Source: Candidatus Uhrbacteria bacterium (GTDB lineage: Bacteria; Patescibacteriota; Patescibacteriia; 2-12-FULL-60-25). From it: 64,000 nt of DNA. Shown piece after piece: positions 32,339 through 40,400 of the stretch. The stretch spans positions 124,001 to 188,000 of the forward strand of contig JAIOPK010000017.1 of assembly GCA_021413945.1 (NCBI GenBank), written 5' to 3'. Position 1 is the stretch's first letter. The number at the start of each line of letters is the position of its first letter. The notes under the pieces are model-generated. The model worked only from the letters and a program-made list of their open reading frames with translations, did no database searches and was not told the origin of the DNA. The position numbers and the translations under genes were made by a program.

Positions 32339-33781
32339 TTATGTCGTGATGCGTTTTGCGAGCTCCAGCGCCTCCTCGCGTGTCTTGATTTCCCCCGCAT
32401 CACGCGCCATCTCGGTCTTTTTAATAATCTCTCCCATTTTCACACCCGGCTCGACCCCAAGCGGAATCAAATCGCTACCGGAAATGAGGGGCTTGGTCGG
32501 TGCTTCATCAAGTTTGAACGTACGAATCGCCTCGCGCATCCGTTCACCGGCAACATACGGCTCGCTATCGACTCCGGGTATAGTTCTCCCGCGATAATCG
32601 GCTTCGGAAATCGCAAGCAAGATGCGCCAGGAAATTGGGTGAATGCGTTTCAGAAGTTTGCGCACGGAATTTACATATTGTTCCTCATTCATCTGCCCCT
32701 TATCGACGGTCATCGACAACATCCCCGGTTTCAAATGTTCTTTAGCCGATGCAAGCGCCGCCTCCAACGCCGATTGCCCAAACGTCCATTTACTCAAGAG
32801 CGATTTCGTCGGCTCAACCCCCGCCTCCTCATGCCCAAGCGAACGTATTCGTTGCACCCCATTCTTTTCCCCGATAGCCGTCGTCGATGGCTTGCCCAAG
32901 TCGTGACAGAGCGCACCGAGTACGATCTGAAGCCGCTCTTCATCGCTAAAACCTTCAAAGGGATTGTCAGAAACCCGACGGCTGATGCTCGCCGCCTGAT
33001 CCACCACCATCATCGTATGGATCCACACATCTCCCTCGGGATGCCAATCAGGTTCCTGCGGCGTATCGGCCAGCACGAGTAATTCCGGATAATAGGTCTC
33101 GATAATCCCGAGCGCGTTCATCGATTCAAATCCGATCGAGGGTCGCTCGGCTTGTAACAGCAGTTTTTTGATCTCGCCTGTCACGCGTTCCGCCGGCAAA
33201 TGATCGAGCTCGCCATCTTCGACCATACTTTTCATGAGCTCGAACGTCTCTTCATCGACGGTCATCCCAAAACGCGCCGCAAACTGCACGCCGCGATACA
33301 CGCGCAGCGGATCCTCGACAAACGTTTTCACATCAACGGCTTTCAAAACCTTTTTTGCAAGATCATTCGCACCTCCATACGGATCGACGAGTTCTCCGCT
33401 CCCCAAATCACGATACATCGCATTAATCGTAAAGTCCCGACGACGCGCCGCCTCCTCGAGGCTCATATTTGGATCGCCTTCGACCACAAAATCCTTGTGA
33501 CCTTTCCCTGATTTTGACTCCCGCCGCGGAATCGCCACATCAACATCGACTCCACCTCCAAGCATCACCTTAAAAACACCAAACGATCGCCCAACCGTTT
33601 CGACATTTCCATCAAAGAGATCGTGTAGTTTCTTTTCGAGCTCTTCCGATTCCATCCCAAACACTTCGATATCCGCATCTTTCGAGGTTACTCCCAAAAG
33701 CTCGTCACGCACAAAACCACCGACGAGATACGCGCGGGGGAGTGAGCCTTGGATAAGTTCAATCGCAGCCTTCAATTCCAT
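32339..33781 (-). CDS. cca: CCA-adding enzyme / polynucleotide adenylyltransferase
   Basis: 480 aa. The head domain has YLVGGFVRDELLG, the DAD metal motif (KDADIEVFG), and RRRDFTINAMYRD. A neck region, ERVTGEIKKLLLQ, follows, then an HD phosphohydrolase domain with the CHDLGKP motif (about residue 295). Class II CCA enzymes with an HD domain repair tRNA 3' ends and may also hydrolyse 2',3'-cyclic phosphates. Several tRNAs in this window already encode CCA. TAAACT lies 6 bases before the ATG, so the gene probably has its own leaderless transcript. Confidence 0.92.
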   Translation of the reverse strand: MELKAAIELIQGSLPRAYLVGGFVRDELLGVTSKDADIEVFGMESEELEKKLHDLFDGNVETVGRSFGVFKVMLGGGVDVDVAIPRRESKSGKGHKDFVVEGDPNMSLEEAARRRDFTINAMYRDLGSGELVDPYGGANDLAKKVLKAVDVKTFVEDPLRVYRGVQFAARFGMTVDEETFELMKSMVEDGELDHLPAERVTGEIKKLLLQAERPSIGFESMNALGIIETYYPELLVLADTPQEPDWHPEGDVWIHTMMVVDQAASISRRVSDNPFEGFSDEERLQIVLGALCHDLGKPSTTAIGEKNGVQRIRSLGHEEAGVEPTKSLLSKWTFGQSALEAALASAKEHLKPGMLSMTVDKGQMNEEQYVNSVRKLLKRIHPISWRILLAISEADYRGRTIPGVDSEPYVAGERMREAIRTFKLDEAPTKPLISGSDLIPLGVEPGVKMGEIIKKTEMARDAGEIKTREEALELAKRITT

Positions 33782-33799
33782 GCCGATAGTTTAGCAGGT

Positions 33800-34924
33800 T
33801 TAGAGAACACGCTTAGCGATAGCCGCTTTAAGCTCCGCAAGCCCGCCGCCCGTATGCGCCGACACAAACACCGGTTCAAACTCCTCATATTCCTTTCGAT
33901 TAATCTTTGCCGGCTTCCGTTTCACCAAATCCATTTTGTTGAATACGTAAATTTTTGGAATCTTGTCCGCATCAATCTTCTTCAATACATCCTCGACTTC
34001 AACAATCTTCTCGTGAACATGTTTGTCACTCACATCGATGACATGTAGCAACAAATCCGCGTCCACTGTCTCATCAAGCGTCGATCGAAACGCGTCGATC
34101 AGCTCCGGTGGCAAATCCTGAATGAATCCGATCGTATCTGAAATCAAAATTTCCTTCCCTCGACCGTCTTCCGTTGGAATCCAAATCTTTCCAACATGCG
34201 TATCAAGCGTCGCAAACAACGCATTCGCGACATACGCGCCTTTTTTTGTCAGCGCATTCAGGAGCGATGATTTCCCAGCATTCGTATACCCGACAACCGA
34301 AACCGTTTTCAACCCAACGCGATCCCGTCGCTTCCGATGTCCCTCGCGCGCCGTGTTCACACGATCCAAATCACGCTTAATTCGTTGCTCCTGCTCAAAC
34401 AAGTGACGTTTCATCAGCTCCGTGTTCGTTTCACCCTGACCACCGCGCGTTCCCGTGCCACCTGCCTGCTGCATCAGCTCCATACCCATACCAAAAATAC
34501 GCGGACCCATGTGTCGGATCGCCGCGAGCTTGATCTGCAACTTCGCCTCCGCCGTTTTTGCGTGGCGATCGAAAATTTTCAGAATCAAATCCACTCGATC
34601 CCAAGCCTGCATATTCAATTTCGCCTTTCGCAACGCCTCATTCACATTAAACATCTGCCCCGGTTTCAGGAGATTATTAATAATGAGCACTTCCGCCTTC
34701 TCTTCCTGCGCAAGTTCGATAATCTCATCAAGTTTTCCGCCTCCTATATAGGTGCGATAGTCCGGCGTCCCTTTTTTCTGAATCAATTTAACAATAATAA
34801 TCCCGCCATACGTTTTCGTAAGCTGTTCCAATTCCATCAGTCGTCGCTTCGCAACCTTGTCATCCATGTTCGACGGAATGACGTCGATCAGAATCGCGCG
34901 CGGCTTGTTTGGAATGATTGCCAT
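33800..34924 (-). CDS. hflX: GTPase HflX
   Basis: 374 aa. The N-terminal nucleotide-binding domain has YRTYIGGGKLDEI and LLKPGQMFNVNEALRKA, then a helical linker with QIKLAAIRHMGPRIFGMG and the GRGGQGET-type stretch TGTRGGQGETNTELMKR. The G domain has GYTNAGKSSLLN (G1), FATLDTH (G2), DTIGFI (G3), NKMD (G4) and SAHTG (G5). It rescues stalled ribosomes by splitting 70S particles. Promoter TTGCGC-17-TAAGAA ends 6 bases before the ATG; leaderless. Confidence 0.94.
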   Translation of the reverse strand: MAIIPNKPRAILIDVIPSNMDDKVAKRRLMELEQLTKTYGGIIIVKLIQKKGTPDYRTYIGGGKLDEIIELAQEEKAEVLIINNLLKPGQMFNVNEALRKAKLNMQAWDRVDLILKIFDRHAKTAEAKLQIKLAAIRHMGPRIFGMGMELMQQAGGTGTRGGQGETNTELMKRHLFEQEQRIKRDLDRVNTAREGHRKRRDRVGLKTVSVVGYTNAGKSSLLNALTKKGAYVANALFATLDTHVGKIWIPTEDGRGKEILISDTIGFIQDLPPELIDAFRSTLDETVDADLLLHVIDVSDKHVHEKIVEVEDVLKKIDADKIPKIYVFNKMDLVKRKPAKINRKEYEEFEPVFVSAHTGGGLAELKAAIAKRVL

Positions 34925-34930
34925 GTCTAT

Positions 34931-34971
34931 TTCTTAGGCTATTTGTTTGATTAGCGCAAATTATTTAAGGT
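34931..34971. promoter_or_regulatory. interlocked divergent promoters, hflX (-) and methyltransferase (+)
   Basis: Minus strand: TTGCGC at 34959-34954, 17 bases, TAAGAA at 34936-34931. Plus strand: TTGTTT at 34943-34948, 17 bases, TAAGGT at 34966-34971. Each promoter's -35 box lies inside the other's spacer, so they should be mutually exclusive. Confidence 0.65.
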
Positions 34972-34977
34972 ACGTCG

Positions 34978-35460
34978 ATGCAATACGGCAACCACCCATC
35001 GCCATTCGGCAAATGTCTCATCGGCATCATCGACAACAAGCTCTGTAAGCTCTCTTTTATCGATCATGAACGCCAAGCAGTGGGGGAGCTTCGAAAGACT
35101 TGGCCAAAGGTTGAATTGATTCGAGACGATAAAGCGACAAAACCGTTCGCTGTTAAGATATTCTCTCGATCAACAAAGAAAAACATCCCATTCGTCATGC
35201 AAGGCACCGACTTCCAAAGAAAAGTCTGGCTCGCGATGATGAAAATCCCATTCGGCAAAACCAAATCATACAAAGAAGTCGCTCGCGCCATCGGCTCACC
35301 TAATGCCGTCCGCGCCGTCGGTTCCGCCTGCGGAAAAAACCCCATCGGCATGCTAATTCCATGCCATCGCGTCATCGCAAGCGACGGTAGTCTCGGCGGA
35401 TTTGGTTGGGGGTTGAAGCGGAAGCAGGAAATGCTGGATTGGGAACAATATCCCCAGTAG
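34978..35460 (+). CDS. ogt: methylated-DNA--protein-cysteine methyltransferase
   Basis: 160 aa. The active-site motif is PCHRVIASDGSLGGFGWGL, with the acceptor cysteine in PCHRV, preceded by the DNA-binding helix region YKEVARAIGSPNAVRAVGSACGKNPI. It repairs O6-alkylguanine by suicide transfer to the cysteine. The N-terminal domain is short, as in Ogt-type rather than Ada-type proteins. TAAGGT ends 6 bases before the ATG; leaderless. Confidence 0.92.
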   Translation: MQYGNHPSPFGKCLIGIIDNKLCKLSFIDHERQAVGELRKTWPKVELIRDDKATKPFAVKIFSRSTKKNIPFVMQGTDFQRKVWLAMMKIPFGKTKSYKEVARAIGSPNAVRAVGSACGKNPIGMLIPCHRVIASDGSLGGFGWGLKRKQEMLDWEQYPQ

Positions 35461-35466
35461 ATACCC

Positions 35467-35498
35467 TTGACAAATCGATCAAATTATTACAACGGAGT
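35467..35498 (+). promoter_or_regulatory. promoter-like element of the lipoprotein gene at 35567
   Basis: TTGACA at 35467-35472, 15 bases, then TACAACGGAGT at 35488-35498. The same arrangement (TTGACA, 15 bases, TACAACGGAGT) occurs at 7782-7813. The leader then contains a GTAGGG/CCCTAC hairpin (35504-35540). Confidence 0.5.
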
Positions 35499-35566
35499 AG
35501 AAGGTAGGGGACGCGAGTAATGATGTTCGCTACTCCCTACAGGCTAGTTACTACAAGGTGATAACG

Positions 35567-36373
35567 ATGCGTACCATCGGTTGTTTCTTCATGTTCGTTT
35601 GGGTCTTTCTCGGCGGCTGCGTTCTCGAGGACGGCCCGCTACCGTCGACGGTCGACGCTGGTCTTACGGCAGACGCCTCGCAGCTTCCGCCCATCCTTGT
35701 CCTCGACTGCGTGTCGGATCCCTCTCCTCCGGATCCGACACCGGTCGCCACATGGCCGCGTTCGCATCCGTCCGGAACCCTCCTCGTCGATCATGTCGGC
35801 GACCTCTGGATGGTCGCCGACCACGGCATTCGCATGCAGGTCTCCGGCGACGACACGCTCGGCGAGATCGGTCTCGACGAGCACGATGCGACGATGATGA
35901 CTCTCGAGGAAGAGCGCTGTCTCACTCCATCGCTCGACTACTGGGGCCCGCCCAACTACAGCTGGCAGCCTGTCTATGGTCCTGACGAGGCAGACCGCGG
36001 CCCCTTCGTGATCGATTGGGCCCATAACACGCGCCATCGCACGTCGATCGAAGCGCTCGATAGCTACGGCTACTACACGCGCTGGATCGATGGCTTCGAC
36101 TCACCCGGCGACGCCTGGTCCCTGCTCGCGGAAGGCGATCCCGTCGGCATCCGCGACGGTACGATCGTCCATACCCAGCACGGCTTCTACTACGTCGTGC
36201 ACGGCCGATCCTTCTGGTTCAATCCGCCCGATCTCGTTGCGGAAGCCGGCTATCATCCCGAGAACGCCCTTTGGATGCTGGACTCGCGTCTCCGCGAGAT
36301 CGCTCCCGCCTCCACTTCCTTCGAACATGAAACATTCGACATCTGTCCGGCGGATGAGAGGAGCACGCCATGA
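35567..36373 (+). CDS. predicted surface lipoprotein, 268 aa
   Basis: Lipoprotein signal peptide with lipobox FLGGC (Cys18). The mature part has two stretches of the form GTL(V)-x-D/H-x-GDLWMVADHG and GTIVHTQHGFYYVVHGRSFWFNPPDLVAEAGY, resembling short repeats found in exported CPR proteins; a relation to the C-terminal domain of the 16214 and 25066 proteins is possible but weak. The start at ATG 35567 is set by AAGGTG 6 bases upstream; an in-frame GTG at 35558 is less likely. The stop overlaps the start of the small ORF at 36370 (ATGA). Confidence 0.7.
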   Translation: MRTIGCFFMFVWVFLGGCVLEDGPLPSTVDAGLTADASQLPPILVLDCVSDPSPPDPTPVATWPRSHPSGTLLVDHVGDLWMVADHGIRMQVSGDDTLGEIGLDEHDATMMTLEEERCLTPSLDYWGPPNYSWQPVYGPDEADRGPFVIDWAHNTRHRTSIEALDSYGYYTRWIDGFDSPGDAWSLLAEGDPVGIRDGTIVHTQHGFYYVVHGRSFWFNPPDLVAEAGYHPENALWMLDSRLREIAPASTSFEHETFDICPADERSTP

Positions 36374-36474
36374 CCCTCTGGCCCGGCGATCCCATCGAAC
36401 CGCGAGACATTTATTTCTCGATCTTCATCGTCTCGCTCTCGCTCGGCATGGCGACGGCTCTCGTCTTCTTCTGA
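36370..36474 (+). CDS. 34-residue membrane peptide coupled to the lipoprotein gene
   Basis: Overlaps the stop of the lipoprotein gene by four bases (ATGA), with GAGAGGAG upstream. The peptide begins MTLWPGDPIEPRD and continues with a hydrophobic helix (IYFSIFIVSLSLGMATALVFF) that ends at the stop codon. A terminator follows immediately, so the ORF fills the space between the lipoprotein gene and terminator. Probably a small membrane partner of the lipoprotein; unproven. Confidence 0.5.
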   Translation: MTLWPGDPIEPRDIYFSIFIVSLSLGMATALVFF

Positions 36475-36479
36475 CAAAC

Positions 36480-36506
36480 AGCCCCGACTCTCGTCGGGGC
36501 TGTTCC
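36480..36506. terminator. terminator between 36474 and the gene at 36509
   Basis: Stem AGCCCCGA / TCGGGGCT with a 6-base loop, then GTTCC; serves converging genes. Confidence 0.7.
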
Positions 36507-36508
36507 TA

Positions 36509-36778
36509 TTACGCATGCGGCGTCTCCGGATCTTCGTCGATCGCTTTGATTGTTTCCTCGCCCGCCGTCGACTCATACACTTCCCACATATCCGAGAGCG
36601 CCGTCTTAAGTCCGATCAAATCATTGTCAGGATTTAGCTCCGCATCTGAAAGGTGGCTATCGAGCACTTCATCGACGAGCTGCGTCCATCGATCTTTATT
36701 GTTCACGCCCTGCTCGCGCGCCAATTCCGATAGTTCATTGAAGAGTTCGCCCCGATTCAAGGTATCTAGATGGATCAT
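36509..36778 (-). CDS. small acidic hypothetical protein, 89 aa
   Basis: Not recognised. Acidic and helical (GELFNELSELAREQGVNNKDRW; VDEVLDSHLSDAELNPDND), no membrane segment. It is divergent from the ECF sigma gene, and the -10 boxes of the two promoters are about 10 bases apart (TATGAT on the minus strand at 36792-36787; TATGCT on the plus strand at 36803-36808), so it could be linked to that operon's control. TATGAT lies 8 bases before the ATG; leaderless. Confidence 0.65.
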   Translation of the reverse strand: MIHLDTLNRGELFNELSELAREQGVNNKDRWTQLVDEVLDSHLSDAELNPDNDLIGLKTALSDMWEVYESTAGEETIKAIDEDPETPHA

Positions 36779-36802
36779 ATGACCGAATCATAGCGTATCT
36801 GC

Positions 36803-36808
36803 TATGCT
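36803..36808 (+). promoter_or_regulatory. extended -10 box of the sigma/A2M/Memo operon
   Basis: TG-C-TATGCT (36800-36808) is an extended -10 element without a clear -35 box. The leader to the sigma start is about 25 bases. Confidence 0.5.
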
Positions 36809-36836
36809 TTCGTCATCATCCGAGACCCGGATCGTT

Positions 36837-37418
36837 ATGTCAGATACCGCATCGCACACCGAAGGTGTTCAATCCGAAGAAGCGCTTTTACTGCGCGCAA
36901 AAACCGACCCGCAAGGCGTGGCCGTTATTTACGACCTCTACGCGGACAAGATCTACGGATTCCTCTTGAAGCGATGCGGTCACAAAGAAACCGCGGAAGA
37001 TCTCGTTTCAAAAGTATTCATGAAGTTCATCGAGAATCTTCCGGGCATCGAGTGGCAAGACGTCTCGATCGGAGCGTATCTCTATCGCGCGGCAACGAAC
37101 GCGCTCACCGATCACTGGCGCAGCGCCAAAGTCCGCCTCGACGTCGAGGTCGATGAGAACTGGGATCCGGCCTCCACGATCGACCAACCGGCATGGCATG
37201 CGGAACTTTCCTTGGAACGAGACAAATTGGCGGAAATAATAAAATCGATGTCCCCGCGAGACCAGCAAATCCTCGACTTGAAATTCTTTGCGGGACTTGA
37301 ACCGGAAGAAATCGCCAAACTCATCGACATCACTCCCAACCACGCCTCCGTCCTCGTCTACCGCGCGCTCGGCCGCCTCCGCACCAAATATCACGCAACC
37401 TATGTCCGACAATCTTGA
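36837..37418 (+). CDS. ECF-type RNA polymerase sigma factor
   Basis: 193 aa from ATG 36837; ATG 36804 lies in the -10 box. Region 2 is visible as VAVIYDLYADKIYGFLLKRCGHKETAEDLVSKVFMKF and AYLYRAATNALTDHWRSAK; region 4 as SMSPRDQQILDLKFFAGLEPEEIAKLIDITPNHASVLVYRALGRLR. It lacks regions 1 and 3, as expected for group IV factors. It overlaps the next gene by 17 bases, the usual arrangement for an ECF factor and its anti-sigma factor, here a very large alpha-2-macroglobulin-like protein. Confidence 0.92.
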   Translation: MSDTASHTEGVQSEEALLLRAKTDPQGVAVIYDLYADKIYGFLLKRCGHKETAEDLVSKVFMKFIENLPGIEWQDVSIGAYLYRAATNALTDHWRSAKVRLDVEVDENWDPASTIDQPAWHAELSLERDKLAEIIKSMSPRDQQILDLKFFAGLEPEEIAKLIDITPNHASVLVYRALGRLRTKYHATYVRQS

Positions 37419-40400
37419 CCCACGTCATAACGAGGATTCCCGTCCGTTCGTAGAAACGTCACGGGCGGTTTCGGATTTGGCCAATGCGCCGTCGGAACAC
37501 CTCGACCCGGTGAAAAAATCATCCATTCGAGACCAAGTTCTCGTTTCTGCAGCCAAAAAACTCGCTATGCCAACCCCAGAAATGAAAGAAGTTTCCGCTA
37601 AACCTGCAAAAAAAGGCTTCCGCCTGCCTGTTTGGCCAACCTTTGCCGTCGCCGGCCTCGCCGCCGTCCTTATCTTGGCGATTCTCGTGACCAATCGCCC
37701 GATTGGCCTCCCGGGAAGCCCATCCGCCTCCATTGTCCGCGCACTTTCCATCCCTGCCGCCCACGCCGCCGACGCCTTCACCGTCCTCGCCGACAAATCC
37801 GACGCCGCCGGCATGGATACGGACACGGCCTTCACCGTCACCTCCAAAGTTGATATCTCGACCGACCAGCTCCGACAAGCATTACGCATTGTCCCTCCTG
37901 TCGACGTCTCCATTGAGTCAACCGGCGATAACACGTTCAAGATCACGCCTTCCGCCCCGCTCGCAACCGGAGAGGTTTATCAGGTCACGATTGCTACAGA
38001 AATTGTAGACGGCAACGAGTCGCAAGCACGCGAATTTTCTTGGGCCCTCCAAACAAAAAACGATTTCCGTCTCCTCTCGTCGATCCCGCGCGACGGAGCG
38101 AGCCGAGTCCCGACAAATACGGGCATCGAATTCAAATTGTCCCGCGACGGCTGGGTTGATCCTGCCGCGCACTTTTCTATCACGCCTTCCGTCCAAGGAG
38201 AATTCCGCACGCAAGGACGTTACCTAACCTTCATTCCAAAGAAGCCGCTCGCAGAAGGAACGCGCTATGAAGTCGTTCTCAAAAAAGGTTTTAATGTTGC
38301 CGGCAGCGACCTTGCGTTGAAAGACGATGTCCGCCTCCGCTTTGAAACCGACGCTGCCTCGCTCACCGTCGCGCCGGAAACCGTGTTTATTCCGATCGCG
38401 GACCGTTTCCATTTTGAACCAGCCAAAGAACTCACCATCGAGCTTCCGTATGGCGTAAGTACAGCCCTTCAAGGCGTCCGCGTCACGGGCTATCGCCTGA
38501 CGCAAGAGGAAGCCAAGGCGCTTCTCGAGAAACGTTTGGCGATTCCGTCTTGGACCGTCGCGGAAAAATTGCGCTACGCCGATTTTGAGAAGGTTGCGAC
38601 AAAAGAAGCGTTCAAAGTCGATGCAAAACTCATCGACAGCCAATACCAGAAATCCATGGTCCTCCCGCCGATTGCGGAGCCCGGCTACTTTGCGGTACGC
38701 CTCGACCCTGTCGCCTCGCGCGGAGCCAAACCGTCTTGGACATTCTTCCAAGTGAACAACGCAGCCGCATATTTGAAGGCCGACAAAGATACGCTCCTCG
38801 TCTGGACCGTGAATCCGTCGACCAACCGTCCGCTTTCAAATCTTCCGCTACGCTTGAACGGCAAATCTGCAACCACCGATGCGAATGGTTTGGGTCGCCT
38901 TGAGACGCCCTCCGTCCTCACTAACACGACGACCAAGGCGGGTGACGTGTACCCGGTCACGATTTTGGAAGTCGGTGAAGGCGCCGTATCGTCGCTCATG
39001 GTCCTCCGCAAAACATACGACATCTACGCATTCGATTTCGGCAATCAAGATCAATTTATTTCCGATACCGTCGGCTATCTCTACACCGATCGTCCGCTCT
39101 ATCGAGCGAGCGATGAGCTGCGCTTCTTTGGACTTGCACAAGATCGCAACACGCAAGACGCACCTTCCGACAACGTGACGATTCGATTACGCAAATCCTC
39201 CTACTGGTTCGACTTCGGCACCGGAGAAGAAAAAGTCTATCAGGAGCAGGTCGTCGATCTCGACGCAGCCGGCCGTCTTGAGGGTCGTCTCGCTTGGGAC
39301 GAGCTCTCGCAGGGCTATTACACGATCGAACTCCGCCGTAACAACCGCACGATCTCCTCGCGCAGTATCGAAGTACGCGAGTTTGTGAAACCCGCCTACA
39401 GCATTGAAGTTATTCCGGATCATGAGTCGATCTACACGGGTGAAGCCTTGGGTGGCACCGTACGTGTACGCTTCTTTGACGGCACTCCGGTTCCGCGTCA
39501 GAAGCTCGAGCTGACGGCGACAGGCTTGTCGTACACCACGCTGAACTTGGAAACCGACAGCAACGGCTCGGCACGTTTTGAATTGAAACCGTCCGTCGCA
39601 CCCTGCGGAACCATTCCGCCCGACACAACGATACTGCGTGAAACCTATAACCTGTCCTGCTATCCGGAGGAACGCTTGATGATCAATGTACGTCCGGTGA
39701 GCGGTGAAGAGGGGGAGATTCGCGGTTCTGCGAGTGTCGCGGTACGCCGCAGTGCCCTCGGTCTTAACGTCGACCTCTCGGTAAAAGACTTTCAAGCTTC
39801 CGCGACGATCAAAACGTGGCGTCATGCGTTTGAGCCATCCGACATGGGCCGTTCAAATCCTTGGCCAAATCACGCGACGGAAGTCACCGTCATTCCTTGG
39901 CATTGGGAGCGCATCGAATCCGGATTCTATTACGATACGATCGAGAAAAAGAATATCCAGCAATATCGATACGAGGCGCGCTATGAACCGGCGATCCGCG
40001 CTTCGCTCACGACCGACGGAAGCGGGCAAACGGTTTATAACTTCCCGATGGAGAAGGGGAAAGACTACGTCTTATTTGTCGATGGCCGCGACGACGCCGG
40101 CCGCCTCATCCGTGAAGTGCGATATATGTGGGAGGGCGGTTACGGCAGTTACGCTCGAACCGTACCGGATGAAAACAAAGAGCCTTCGCTTGCGATCCTT
40201 CCGGAGTCCAAAGGTGATGCTACCGTGATCGGCTACGCGCTCGACCAAACCTTGGCCGCCGAGTTTCGCATCGGCAATGACCCGATCGATGTCTCAAAGA
40301 CGCCGGGTATTCTCTACTTGCTCGCAAGCCGCGGATTGAAGGACGTAAAAGTCTTAAACTCGAACCAGTATCCGTTCCGTTTTGAGAACGGCATGATTCC

